Assembly: GCF_030315975.1 (NCBI RefSeq)
Contig: NZ_JASXSZ010000001.1
Location: 310,001 to 374,000 of the forward strand
Source of the DNA: Microbacterium candidum
Lineage (GTDB): Bacteria > Actinomycetota > Actinomycetes > Actinomycetales > Microbacteriaceae
Reading direction: 5' to 3'
Length of the DNA: 64,000 nucleotides
Below are positions 18,906 to 27,295 of the stretch, one piece after another. Positions within the stretch are counted from its first letter, which is position 1, and each line of letters opens with the position of its first letter. The notes under the pieces are model-generated. The model did no database searches, had not been told where the DNA came from, and worked only from the letters and a program-made list of their open reading frames with translations. The translations under genes and the position numbers were made by a program.

Positions 18906-19201
18906 GGCCGTCGGACCGACCCAACGTGGAGTGCGGTGAGCGGCCGCGACCCACGGAGCTCACCCCGTCGCCCTGGAGCGTGCCGCATGCCGACGCTCAC
19001 GGAGGAGGCTGTGGACGCCATGCCCAGCATTGCGAAACCCGCGGTCCTTATGGGCCGTGTGGGAACCGCCCCGCATTCTGCGCAGTGAATGGTGCAGCAT
19101 CCGGGACATCGCTATCTCGTCAGCATCCCTGGCTTCCACCCCCGCCTCATGCTTCTGGCATCCGAGCAGTGGACCAGCAACGGTGCGGAGAGTCTTGGAC
19201 T

Positions 19202-19215
19202 GTTTCACGTGAAAC
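19202..19215. other. parS site 9 (14/14)
   Basis: Perfect GTTTCACGTGAAAC palindrome, 310 bp after the preceding site. Confidence 0.92.
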
Positions 19216-19530
19216 GGGCACTCGCCCTGCAAGACTCGATGAGCGGCGCGATGGTACGGGCGCCCTCTCACGACCGCCTCGCCCCTTGACTTCACCAGTT
19301 CGACAGCCCACCCACCGTGTGATCTCCCCAATGAGGATCTGGGTCAGATCGGACGTCGTGAGCGAGCCACACTCAAGACATCCCGACCGCGTCTTCTACC
19401 CGGCGGGGCTGGGTGAGGTCTTCCAATCGCAGAGCGTTCATCCTGTCGTGCTTCCCCCGCCGCCACGCCCGCCGGCGGGAGAGGGGGGAGTTGACGATCA
19501 TGGTCTACCGAAGGGCGTGGCGGCGCAGAT

Positions 19531-19544
19531 GTTTCACATGGAAC
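19531..19544. other. parS-like site 10 (12/14)
   Basis: GTTTCACATGGAAC has two substitutions, one in the central CACGTG core, so ParB binding is doubtful. Confidence 0.6.
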
Positions 19545-19664
19545 GCACCCGTCCTCAACTCCGACACCTCTTCGACGGGACTGGCGCGAACACTCGCTGT
19601 CGAGTGCTGACCGGTACCGCACGCGGTGCCGCACGATGCCGCGGACCCCGCTCGCCGCAGCCTC

Positions 19665-19678
19665 GTTTCACGTGAAAC
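19665..19678. other. parS site 11 (14/14)
   Basis: Perfect GTTTCACGTGAAAC palindrome, 134 bp after the degenerate 19531 site, close to the array period. Confidence 0.92.
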
Positions 19679-19895
19679 ATCGCGCTGCGGGCACCTACGT
19701 GAATATTCGAGAACGCCCCTGCTCGCGCCAGCGGGCCCATCGTCGCCCATCCCACCGCAGTGCACTCTTCCGGTTAAGGCGTCCGCCCCCCACAGCCCAA
19801 CGCCGGTCACCGGAAGCGAGACTGCTCAGTTCCGACAGGACCGGAGCGCTCGTGGGGGAGCGGAAGCCCTTCCCACCATCGTGTTGCCGAGGGAT

Positions 19896-19909
19896 GTTCC
19901 ACGTGAAAC
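19896..19909. other. parS site 12 (13/14)
   Basis: GTTCCACGTGAAAC, one substitution in the left arm outside the CACGTG core; likely functional. Confidence 0.84.
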
Positions 19910-20079
19910 AGTCCGAGGGGCTGACGTGAGCCGAGCCGGGAATCCAGGCCGCACACGCGGTCGCTGCACAACGATTACCCGGGCCCCTCTGCCGGCTGGT
20001 TCAGCATGGAGCCGTCGGAGCTCACCGCCGGGTCTCGGTTGGCACGCGCCAAGCGGCCTTCCCCAACCACGAAAGCGCT

Positions 20080-20893
20080 CCTCGCACCGATGCGCGCTCA
20101 TGACGGCGACACAGCGCCGCTTCGCGTGACGTGGTCTCCGTAGTCCCAGGAAGGGCAAGGAATCGACAGATCATCGTCATCCCAAAACGCGCACCCCGCG
20201 ACCAGCGTCGATACTCACGCGAACACTGTTCGCACCCACAGTCCAGAAGACGCAACCCTGGATGCGGCGCCGGACGATCATCCACATCCGGTGCGACCGG
20301 GCGACAGCACTCGCTGCAGCGTCATCGGAATACACGCTCCACGGCGAAACACTCCTCAGACCGCTGGGCCCTCCTGACGGCGATAGAGAACCCCTTAACG
20401 CGACGCGGTCTCCGTAGTGCACGGAAGGGCAGGGAATCGATACTCACGCGAACACTGTTCGCGCCCGCGGTCCAGAAGACGCAACCCCGGACGCGGCGCC
20501 GGACGATGAGCCACATCCGGCGGCGCCAGACGATCACCCACATCCGGTGCGACCGGGCGAAAGCAGTCGTTGCAGCGTCATCGGAGCACACGCTCCACCG
20601 CGAACCGCTCCTCCGAGCGGTGCGCCCTCCTGACGGCGGCAGAGATCCGCTTCACGTGATGTGGCCTCCGAGCCCCCCGAAGGGCAGGGAAGGGCAGGGG
20701 ATCGAAAGATGATCGTCATCCCATACTCGCAGCCGCGACCAGCGTCGATACTCACGCGAACACTGTTCGCGTCCACGTTCCAGAAGACGCAAACCTGGAG
20801 GCGAAGCCAGACTGTCGCCCATGACCTGCGGTGGGACCGGGCGGAGGCACTCTATGCAGCGTCATCGGAGTAACCGTTCCACGTGAAACACCC
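20080..20893. repeat. About 265-bp repeat family, three units plus a partial one, with parS fossils
   Basis: Units begin near 20131, 20405 and 20661 at GGTCTCCG or GGCCTCCG; a partial unit precedes them from about 20080. Shared blocks are GATACTCACGCGAACACTG, TCCAGAAGACGCAA and GCAGCGTCATCGGA. The middle unit lacks a segment of about 45 bp present in the other two. Each unit ends near a parS-derived site: 20336 (GCTCCACGGCGAAAC, 15 bp), 20592 (GCTCCACCGCGAAC) and 20876 (GTTCCACGTGAAAC). A second decayed palindrome follows 57 bp later in the first two units (20393 and 20649). No open frame is conserved across the copies. Confidence 0.82.
20876..20889. other. parS site 13 (13/14)
   Basis: GTTCCACGTGAAAC, the only near-intact palindrome of the 265-bp repeat family; the aligned positions in the other two units are decayed. 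Confidence 0.84.
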
Positions 20894-21068
20894 AGCAGTG
20901 GCGGCGGGGGAGGCGTGAGGGAAAGATCCAGCGGCGACGAATTGGGATCAGCGACACCCACCTCGGCACATTCTCGATTCGGAACGGCCGCGGTGTCGGT
21001 CCCGCCCAGGCCAGAGGGACATGTGAGCACCGCGGCGGAGAGCAAACTCTCCTCATCGCGCAGGACGT

Positions 21069-21082
21069 GTTTCACGTGAAAC
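21069..21082. other. parS site 14 (14/14)
   Basis: Perfect palindrome with T and A flanks (16-bp consensus); the parS nearest rsmG and 340 bp upstream of the small membrane-protein gene. Confidence 0.93.
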
Positions 21083-21396
21083 AACCCGCCAGGGAGCGGC
21101 GAGGGAGAAGGCGCCGGGCAACCCACCCCGGCAGCTCGTTGACCAACCGCACCTACTCCGGCGCGCTCTACGCAACCAGCCGGAATGCTGCGACGCCCCG
21201 TGAAAGACGAACGTCGAGCAATCGAGAACGTCGTGCCGTGGTACTCAAGCGGGCGCCACGGCTTGAGCGTGGTTCCGGATGTCTTCTCGCGTGAGCTGAT
21301 CCAGGAGGAGGCTCCCGCTGAAGGTGCCACCGTCGGTACTGAATCACGCGAACGACCCGAATCCTTGACACCCGAAGGTGGTTCGCGGTTATCCGT

Positions 21397-21411
21397 TACC
21401 CTCGAGCCGTG
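21397..21411 (+). promoter_or_regulatory. Leaderless-type promoter
   Basis: TACCCT at 21397-21402, six bases, then the GTG at 21409. This matches the leaderless layout at the sigma and recF genes and supports this start codon. Confidence 0.5.
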
Positions 21412-21792
21412 GCCAACGATACGAGTCCTCAGAGCAGGCCAGCGAGACCGAAACGAGGCTGGTTGCCCATGGTCCTGGTCGCTCTCGCCGGTCTGGCTCT
21501 GATCTGGCTGGTCATGGTGCCGGTCGGGCCCGAGGCATGTGTCCTGTCGCTTCCGGGTCCTCGCAATTGCACGATCACGAGCCGGGTTGAGGCGGCCGTG
21601 ATTCCAACATCTGGCATCTTCGCGATCGGCCTGCTTTCCGCGTTGTGGGCGATACTCTCGCCGCGGAGCGCCCCTGCAGCACGCATCACGGGAATCGTGT
21701 TGCTCTCGCTCGCAATCGGCGTCTCGTACCTACTCGTCGCATGGATCCCGGCCCTCGCAGGGGTCAGGCAGGGATTCCAGATCGGCACGTGA
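21409..21792 (+). CDS. Small membrane protein of unknown function
   Basis: A 127-residue protein with three hydrophobic segments (about residues 18-36, 60-80 and 90-110) and a short basic N-terminus, so probably an integral membrane protein. Two cysteines lie in the loop between helices 1 and 2 (EACVLSLPGPRNCT), which could form a disulfide if that loop is outside. No family is recognised. It sits alone between the parS field and rsmG, in the opposite direction to rsmG. Hydrophobic pattern and third-position GC make it the first believable gene after parA. Confidence 0.65.
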   Translation: MANDTSPQSRPARPKRGWLPMVLVALAGLALIWLVMVPVGPEACVLSLPGPRNCTITSRVEAAVIPTSGIFAIGLLSALWAILSPRSAPAARITGIVLLSLAIGVSYLLVAWIPALAGVRQGFQIGT

Positions 21793-21984
21793 CTCAGGCC
21801 TCGCAGCCAGACGCCTCAATCGGGAGCTACCTGCGCAGCAATGGGGGCCGTCCCGCACGGATCGGACACCTGATCTGCGCGCCTTGGTTCATCGGGACAA
21901 AACAGACCAGGACGAACGGCGACCCCGACCGAAGGCAGCCCACGCATGCCCAAAGCATCCAGGCACCCAGCCCGGCCGCAGAAC

Positions 21985-22608
21985 TCAGCGAACGGTCGCC
22001 GTCACAACACGCGTCGGCTCACCGATGACGCCCTCGCCCAGCACCGTCACCGCGACATCCGACAGTCGGAACTTGCGGATCTGCTTCTCGGCCGCAGTGA
22101 TCTCCGCATCCGCATTCACGCCCTTGAGGAGGATGAGCTGCCCGCCGTCTCGAACCAGGGGAGCGGTGAGGGGGATGAGCGTGCGCAGAGCGCTCACGGC
22201 GCGGGCGGTCGCCGCGTCCAGCACTGGACCGCCCTTCCAGTCCTCCGCGCGTCCGCGGACGACCTCGACGTTCCCCAGGCCGAGTGCGGCGACCTGCTCA
22301 TTCAGCCATGCCACCCGGCGCTCCATCGGCTCGATCAGCACCCACTCGACATCCGGTCGTGCGATCGCAAGGACGAGCCCCGGGAGCCCCGCACCCGATC
22401 CCACATCTCCGACGCGTCCCGAGAAGAGCGGAGCAGCGATGACGCTGTTCAGGATGTGTCGGGTCCAGAGACGGGGAAGTTCGAGCGGCCCGATCAGGCC
22501 GCGTTCCTCGCCGTGCTCCGCGAGTGCCGACACGAACGAGCGTGCGACCTCGATCCGATCTCCGAACAGCGCGGCGGCCTCTGCCGGCTCCTGTTCAAGC
22601 TCCGTCAT
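21985..22608 (-). CDS. rsmG: 16S rRNA (guanine-527-N7) methyltransferase
   Basis: A 207-residue SAM-dependent methyltransferase (GidB) that makes m7G527 in 16S rRNA; loss commonly gives low-level streptomycin resistance in bacteria. The SAM motif VGDVGSGAGLPG is at about 66-77 and RVAWLNEQ follows near 107. It is the last gene of the leftward rpmH-rnpA-yidD-yidC-khpB-rsmG series. In many Actinobacteria parA follows closely; here over 7 kb separate them. Length is normal. Confidence 0.95.
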   Translation of the reverse strand: MTELEQEPAEAAALFGDRIEVARSFVSALAEHGEERGLIGPLELPRLWTRHILNSVIAAPLFSGRVGDVGSGAGLPGLVLAIARPDVEWVLIEPMERRVAWLNEQVAALGLGNVEVVRGRAEDWKGGPVLDAATARAVSALRTLIPLTAPLVRDGGQLILLKGVNADAEITAAEKQIRKFRLSDVAVTVLGEGVIGEPTRVVTATVR

Positions 22609-22616
22609 CGACGGAC

Positions 22617-23111
22617 TCAGCCGCGACGGATCACGGTGTGGCGGTCGGCGCCCTCGCCGTACGACTCCGAGACATATCCGCGGTCGGCGACGATGTCGTG
22701 GACGAGCTTGCGCTCGTAGCTCGACATGGCAGGCAGCGACGCCTGAGAGGCGCCCTCCTCGAGTCGCGCGATCGCTCGGTCGACGAGTCCGGCGAGCTGC
22801 TGCTCCCGCGTATCCCGCGAACCGCCGATGTCGAGGATCAGCCTCGAGAAGCGGCCGGTCTGCGTCTGCACCGCGATGCGCGTCAGCTCCTGCAGCGCCT
22901 GCACCGTCTCCGGCTCCGCCAGCCTCGAGAGCGACCCGTCACCATCGGCCTCCACCGAGACGTACGCCCGACCGGCGCGCACATCGAGGGCCAGATCGCC
23001 GTCGATGTCGGCGATGTCGAGCAGACCCTCCAGGAAGTCGGCGGCGATGTCGCCTTCCCGCTCCAGGTCGGCGACAGAGACTTCGGCGGGTGCGGCGGGG
23101 GAGTCGGTCAT
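22617..23111 (-). CDS. khpB: RNA-binding protein KhpB (Jag; KH and R3H domains)
   Basis: A 164-residue protein related to SpoIIIJ-associated Jag. A KH-type domain covers about residues 30-100 and a C-terminal R3H domain about 100-160, with the R3H-type pattern in SSYERKLVHDIVADRG. In other bacteria KhpB binds RNA with KhpA and influences cell elongation and division. It lies 8 bp upstream of rsmG and directly downstream of yidC, the usual order. The actinobacterial protein lacks the N-terminal Jag_N domain of Bacillus. Confidence 0.9.
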   Translation of the reverse strand: MTDSPAAPAEVSVADLEREGDIAADFLEGLLDIADIDGDLALDVRAGRAYVSVEADGDGSLSRLAEPETVQALQELTRIAVQTQTGRFSRLILDIGGSRDTREQQLAGLVDRAIARLEEGASQASLPAMSSYERKLVHDIVADRGYVSESYGEGADRHTVIRRG

Positions 23112-23136
23112 AGCTCGTTCCTAGGATTGAGTCGGG

Positions 23137-24276
23137 TCAGGACGTCTTGGCGTTGTCGGTGTCGGCATCCTTCGCCGCCCCACCGCCTGCGGTCGGACCG
23201 CCGCGCTGAGCCTGCTTCTTCGAGCGCTGCTTGCTCACCGGCTGCTGACGCTTGGGAGCGATGGCGCGGGCGGCCTCCGCCTCCTGGAGGAGCCGCTGCT
23301 GCTCGGCCTGGTACTTCTCCATCGAGACGATCTTGCCGTTGGCGTCGATCGCTTTGCCCTTGCGAGCGAGCCGCTCCTCGCGCTCCTTGGCCGCCTGCGA
23401 ACCCGGCGTCGGCAGATTCCGGATGACGAGGAACTGCTGCACAGCGGTCCAGATGTTCGACGTGAACCAGTAGATGACGACGCCGAGGGGGAAGAAGATG
23501 CCCGAGAAGACGAAGGCGAACGGCAGGATGTAGAGCATGATGCGCTGCATCTGGTACGCCTGGCCCTGCTTGGCCTCGGGGGAGAGGTTCTTCGAGACGA
23601 TCTGCAGCTGAGTGAAGAACTGCGACGCGATCATCAGCACGACCAGCGTCACCATGATGGCGACCGTCGCCTGCCACCCGGCCGGCTGCGTCTTGATGGT
23701 GTCGACGAGCGACTCGTGCAGCGACGCCACACCGAAGAGCTTGGCGTTGTAGAACTCGAGGGTGAGCTCGGGGGTCAGGGGGCCGACACCGCCGTGGCCG
23801 GCCTTGGCGTTGGTCGACACACCGTTCAGCACGCTGTAGAGCGAGAAGAAGACGGGCATCTGCACCAGGATCGGGAGACATCCGGACACGGGGGACGTGC
23901 CGTTCTTCTTGTACAGCGCCATCGTCTCGCGGCTCATGGCCTCGCGAGAGAGCTGATCGCGCTTCCCCTTGTACTTCTCCTGGATCTTCTTGAGCTCCGG
24001 CGCGATCTCCATCATCTTGCGCTGGCTCTTGATCTGCTTGACGAAGAGAGGGATGAGCGCAGCGCGCACGACGACGACGAGGCCGATGATCGCGAGGACC
24101 CAGGTGAGGCCGTCGGCCGGCGCCATGCCGAGGAACGTGAAGAGGCCGTGCCACGCCACGAGGATGAGCTCGACGACCCACTTCAGCGGCCAGAGGATCG
24201 TCTGGAGCAGATCGAAGCCTCCGCTCGACGCGGCCGGCGTCGGCGTGCTCGTGGCGAGAAACAGCAGATCCTGCAC
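23137..24276 (-). CDS. yidC: Membrane protein insertase YidC
   Basis: A 379-residue YidC/Oxa1/Alb3 insertase that places proteins in the cytoplasmic membrane, alone or with SecYEG. Hydrophobic segments occur near residues 30-80, 150, 215-235, 255-290. The basic cytoplasmic loop KQIKSQRKMMEIAPELKKIQ and the SGCLPILVQMPVFFSLY stretch are family hallmarks. The C-terminal tail is highly basic and unstructured, as is common for ribosome-contacting tails. The start is GTG at 24276, giving MQDLLF. It is 3 bp downstream of yidD. Confidence 0.95.
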   Translation of the reverse strand: MQDLLFLATSTPTPAASSGGFDLLQTILWPLKWVVELILVAWHGLFTFLGMAPADGLTWVLAIIGLVVVVRAALIPLFVKQIKSQRKMMEIAPELKKIQEKYKGKRDQLSREAMSRETMALYKKNGTSPVSGCLPILVQMPVFFSLYSVLNGVSTNAKAGHGGVGPLTPELTLEFYNAKLFGVASLHESLVDTIKTQPAGWQATVAIMVTLVVLMIASQFFTQLQIVSKNLSPEAKQGQAYQMQRIMLYILPFAFVFSGIFFPLGVVIYWFTSNIWTAVQQFLVIRNLPTPGSQAAKEREERLARKGKAIDANGKIVSMEKYQAEQQRLLQEAEAARAIAPKRQQPVSKQRSKKQAQRGGPTAGGGAAKDADTDNAKTS

Positions 24277-24279
24277 GGA

Positions 24280-24636
24280 TCAGTCCTTTCCAAGGGGCAC
24301 GACGAAACCGTGCGGGGTCAGCTCATGACGGAAGTGCTTGTGCGCCGGCGGGTCGTCGACACCGCCGGCCGCCCACGGGTGGCAGCGAGCGATGCGCAGG
24401 GCGGCGAGGGCTGAGCCCTTCAGCGCGCCGTGCTGCTGAACCGCGCCGACGGCATAGGCCGAGCACGAGGGGTAGTAGCGGCAGACGTCTCCGTATGTGT
24501 GGGAGATCGTCGCACGATAGCCGTGGAGAAGCGCGAGAAGGGCGTTGCGCGGCAGAAGGGGAATCGCCTGTCCGAGATCGGAGGCGGAGAATCGTGCCGT
24601 TCCAATGGATGCGGCGGGCAGCGTCGACGTGCTCAT
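24280..24636 (-). CDS. yidD: Membrane protein insertion efficiency factor YidD
   Basis: A 118-residue protein of the YidD/HlyA-type family that aids YidC-dependent insertion. The family core Y(R/K)xxISxxxGxxCRYYPSCSxYAxxAxxxHG is visible, with CRYYPSCSAYA near 59-69 and RIARCHPWAAGG near 88-99. The ATG at 24636 overlaps the rnpA stop (ATGA), which settles the start although the frame is open 21 bp further. Three conserved cysteines are present. Confidence 0.94.
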   Translation of the reverse strand: MSTSTLPAASIGTARFSASDLGQAIPLLPRNALLALLHGYRATISHTYGDVCRYYPSCSAYAVGAVQQHGALKGSALAALRIARCHPWAAGGVDDPPAHKHFRHELTPHGFVVPLGKD

Positions 24637-24968
24637 GCGGCCCTCCGGGCGAGGCATCGCTGCACATCGGAGCGCAGATCCTGGAAGGACGCCTCCGCGG
24701 AACTCGGCAGAGCGCGCAGGACGACGTCCGATCCAGGTCGGATGGACGGCAGGGCCTCAGCGCAGATCGCCTTGAGACGCCGTCGCACCGTATTGCGGAC
24801 GACGGCCGAACCCACCTGCTTGCTCACGATGAAGCCGAACCGCGGGGTCTCGTCGTCACGGGTGGAGGTGACGTAGGCGACCGCGTGCGCACCGGCACAC
24901 CGGCGCCCCCGACGAACGACGGCCTTGTAGTCCGCGCCGCGGGTGAGACGATTCGGCCGCGCCAGCAC
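24633..24968 (-). CDS. rnpA: Ribonuclease P protein component
   Basis: A 111-residue basic protein that, with RnpB RNA, matures tRNA 5' ends. The RNR-type motif is seen in VVRNTVRRRLKAI near residues 56-68, and the N-terminus LARPNRLTRGADY is typical. The start is GTG at 24968, 9 bp after the rpmH stop, and the stop overlaps yidD. Position between rpmH and yidD is universal. Confidence 0.95.
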   Translation of the reverse strand: MLARPNRLTRGADYKAVVRRGRRCAGAHAVAYVTSTRDDETPRFGFIVSKQVGSAVVRNTVRRRLKAICAEALPSIRPGSDVVLRALPSSAEASFQDLRSDVQRCLARRAA

Positions 24969-24977
24969 CGTGTGGAT

Positions 24978-25115
24978 TCAGGCCGAGAGCTCGGTGCGCC
25001 CCTTGGCGCGGCGAGCCGACAGGATGGCGCGGCCGGCGCGCGTGCGCATGCGGGCGCGGAAGCCGTGCTTCTTGGCGCGACGACGGTTGTTGGGCTGGAA
25101 AGTGCGCTTGCTCAT
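24978..25115 (-). CDS. rpmH: 50S ribosomal protein bL34
   Basis: A 45-residue, very basic ribosomal protein: starts [20 protein letters not shown] and ends GRTELSA. The sequence matches the bL34 family along its entire length. GGAG lies about 7 bases upstream of the ATG at 25115. It heads the leftward operon rpmH-rnpA-yidD-yidC-khpB-rsmG. A TTGACT on the reverse strand near 25187-25192 could be part of its promoter. Confidence 0.97.
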   Translation of the reverse strand: MSKRTFQPNNRRRAKKHGFRARMRTRAGRAILSARRAKGRTELSA

Positions 25116-25410
25116 GGGATCACTCCGGATCAGGTCTCACCGGAAGGCTCGCTCCGGGAAGGTCGGATGGACTGCCGTACAGGCATAAGTCAACCGATTA
25201 AGACTACGTCGGCAGGCTTGAGAACTCAAACCGAGCGCGCGCCGCGCGCCATTATCCACAACCTGTGGGCAACCCCTGGCAGGGACACGCTGCCCGGTTC
25301 TACAGTGGAGTTTGCTCTGCGACGTGCCTCTGACTAGCGTTGCACGGGCAGTTATCCACAGGTTCGCGGCACCCCAGAAGGCCGTCATCCACTTGAGACC
25401 CGGGGGGGCA
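25116..25410. other. Origin region, rpmH-dnaA spacer with DnaA boxes
   Basis: This 295-bp spacer has two perfect DnaA boxes TTATCCACA at 25252-25260 and 25352-25360, and an imperfect TCATCCACT at 25385-25393. It is richer in A+T around 25182-25206. TACAGT at 25301-25306 is a candidate -10 element for dnaA, with the second DnaA box downstream of it, fitting dnaA autoregulation. Together with the dnaA-dnaN spacer it forms a bipartite origin. Confidence 0.8.
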
Positions 25411-26820
25411 ATGACACCGCAGGAGATTCCGGACGTTCCGGTATGGACGGCGGTCCTCGACGTCCTGATCGATGACGATCGGATCACCCCTCAGCTGCAC
25501 GGATTCCTGAACCTTGCGGTGCCGCAGGGGGTCATGGGCGGGACGCTGTATCTCGACGTCCCGAACGACCTGACGGCGGCGCAGATCAACAAGAGGATGC
25601 GCGCCCCCATCCTCGAGGCGCTCGAGCACGTCGATGCCCACCCGCCCGTGAGCACGTTCCGTGTCGTGGTCAACCCCGACATCACGGACAGCCCCGCCCC
25701 CGGTGCGCCCGCCGCATCCCTGACGCCCACCATCGAGCCTTCTCTGACCCGCCCGATGGCCGCGGAGCCCGTCGATCAGACGCCGCCGCGCAGCGACACC
25801 CGTCTCAACCCGAAGTACACGTTCGACAGCTTCGTCATCGGGCAGTCCAACCGCTTCGCGCACGCAGCGGCCGTCGCGGTCGCGGAAGCGCCGGCGAAGG
25901 CGTACAACCCGCTCTTCATCTACGGCGACTCGGGCCTCGGCAAGACACACCTCCTCCACGCGATCGGCGACTACGCGCAGAACCTCTACACGGGCATCCG
26001 CGTCCGATACGTCTCGAGCGAGGAGTTCACGAACGACTTCATCAACTCGATCGCGAACAACCGCGGCTCCGCCTTCCAGGCCCGCTATCGCGACGTCGAT
26101 ATCCTCCTGATCGACGACATCCAGTTCCTCCAGGGCCGGGCCGAGACGCAGGAAGCCTTCTTCCACACGTTCAACCAGCTGCACGATCACGACAAACAGG
26201 TCGTCATCACGAGCGACGTGCCGCCGAAGCATCTCACCGGCTTCGAGGACCGGATGCGCAGCCGCTTCGAGTGGGGCCTCATCACCGACGTGCAGGCCCC
26301 CGACCTCGAGACCCGCATCGCGATCCTGCGCAAGAAGGCGCAGAGCGAGCGCCTGCAGATCCCCGACGAGGTCCTCGAGTACATCGCGACGGTCGTCTCG
26401 TCCAACATCCGCGAGCTCGAGGGCGCCCTCATCCGGGTCTCGGCCTTCGCGAGCCTCAACCGCTCGACGCTCGACATCTCCCTCGCCCAGACCGTGCTGC
26501 GCGACATCGTCGACCAGGACGACGCCAACGTCATCTCGCCGACCGACATCATCACGGCGACCGCCAACTACTTCAAGCTCACCGTCGATGACCTCTACGG
26601 TTCGAGCCGGTCGCAGGCCGTCGCCACAGCGCGGCAGATCGCCATGTATCTGTGCCGCGAACGCACGAGCCTGTCGCTGCCGAAGATCGGTCAGCTCTTC
26701 GGCAATCGCGACCACACGACCGTCATGTACGCGTACAAGAAGATCAGCGACCTCATGAAGGAGCGCCGCTCGATCTACAACCAGGTGACGGAGATCACCA
26801 CGCAGCTCGGCCGCCGCTGA
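25411..26820 (+). CDS. dnaA: Chromosomal replication initiator DnaA
   Basis: A 469-residue AAA+ initiator that binds DnaA boxes and opens oriC. Domain I covers residues 1-90, a Pro/Ala-rich linker about 91-130, and the ATPase core begins [15 protein letters not shown] (133-147) with Walker A GDSGLGKT (172-179) and Walker B ILLIDD. The C-terminal domain contains [15 protein letters not shown], which reads the DnaA box. The start at 25411 ([10 protein letters not shown]) is preferred over an open frame from 25312 because domain I begins here and GGGGGG precedes it. Genes diverge from dnaA on the two sides of the origin. Confidence 0.97.
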   Translation: MTPQEIPDVPVWTAVLDVLIDDDRITPQLHGFLNLAVPQGVMGGTLYLDVPNDLTAAQINKRMRAPILEALEHVDAHPPVSTFRVVVNPDITDSPAPGAPAASLTPTIEPSLTRPMAAEPVDQTPPRSDTRLNPKYTFDSFVIGQSNRFAHAAAVAVAEAPAKAYNPLFIYGDSGLGKTHLLHAIGDYAQNLYTGIRVRYVSSEEFTNDFINSIANNRGSAFQARYRDVDILLIDDIQFLQGRAETQEAFFHTFNQLHDHDKQVVITSDVPPKHLTGFEDRMRSRFEWGLITDVQAPDLETRIAILRKKAQSERLQIPDEVLEYIATVVSSNIRELEGALIRVSAFASLNRSTLDISLAQTVLRDIVDQDDANVISPTDIITATANYFKLTVDDLYGSSRSQAVATARQIAMYLCRERTSLSLPKIGQLFGNRDHTTVMYAYKKISDLMKERRSIYNQVTEITTQLGRR

Positions 26821-27295
26821 GCGCGCGCTTCCGCACCTCTGCGCGGGACGACGGCTGAGGCCGTCTCTTCCGCGCGCCTATGCGCGCCCGCGCATACATC
26901 ATCGCCGCTTGACAGGCCCGCTCCGCCACGCCAGCATCTGTGTTCTGCACAGTGTGGATAACTTGTGGATAACTCGGATTCGAGGTCTTAACACTGTGAG
27001 CAGATGGCCCCCGGCTGTGGACAAGTGTCGGACGCATCCGAGATGCCGTCGGCCGGATACCCGCATGATTCCGCATGTCTTCCACAACTCACATCCATGT
27101 AGTTCCCATGAGCCGTCTACTATCCACGGACTTATCCACAGTTTCCACAACTGTTAACAACATGACAGAGATAGATCTATGAAGGGCTCCCCGATGACCT
27201 CGGGTGCGACCGGCGCCGCAATGACAAGAACTTCCGAACCGACTCGGCGCGGGCACTAGCATGGGAGGCCCAGTCAGATGTCGAGGGAGCGTCCC
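26821..27295. other. oriC: oriC, dnaA-dnaN spacer
   Basis: A 475-bp gene-free spacer with clustered DnaA boxes. Perfect boxes are TGTGGATAA at 26953-26961 and 26964-26972 (reverse), and TTATCCACA at 27132-27140 (forward). Near-matches are TGTGGACAA at 27016-27024, TCTTCCACA at 27078-27086, CTATCCACG at 27120-27128 and GTTTCCACA at 27141-27149. The segment 27150-27180 (GTTAACAACATGACAG and on) is the most A+T-rich and is the best unwinding-element candidate. A small hairpin GACGGC/GCCGTC at 26850-26865 follows dnaA. Confidence 0.9.

Larger units (their letters stand above)
14851..21408. other. Gene-free parS field between parA and the 21,409 gene
   Basis: About 6.5 kb without a convincing gene on either strand. 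Open frames exist but lack ribosome sites, domain motifs and consistent codon bias, and many cross parS palindromes in several frames. The region holds 14 parS-type palindromes (ten perfect), a roughly 136-bp tandem array at about 15.36-17.56 kb and a roughly 265-bp repeat family at 20.08-20.89 kb. Between the two arrays (17.56-20.08 kb) the sequence is non-repetitive to the eye apart from parS sites about 130-350 bp apart. Related genomes usually have rsmG close to parA, so the expansion is notable. It may serve as a ParB-loading, centromere-like domain. Confidence 0.85.

Noticed and set aside
14851..21408. Prophage, transposon or insertion sequence filling the gap
   Set aside because: No transposase, integrase or phage-like protein can be read in any frame, and no terminal inverted repeats or target duplications are visible.
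14851..21408. Many open frames of 60-290 codons in the gap
   Set aside because: They overlap each other on both strands, lack ribosome sites and recognisable motifs, and often read through the parS palindrome in different frames, as expected by chance in high-GC DNA.
21884..23113. Forward open frame of about 400 codons over rsmG and khpB
   Set aside because: It is the antisense shadow of two recognised genes on the other strand.
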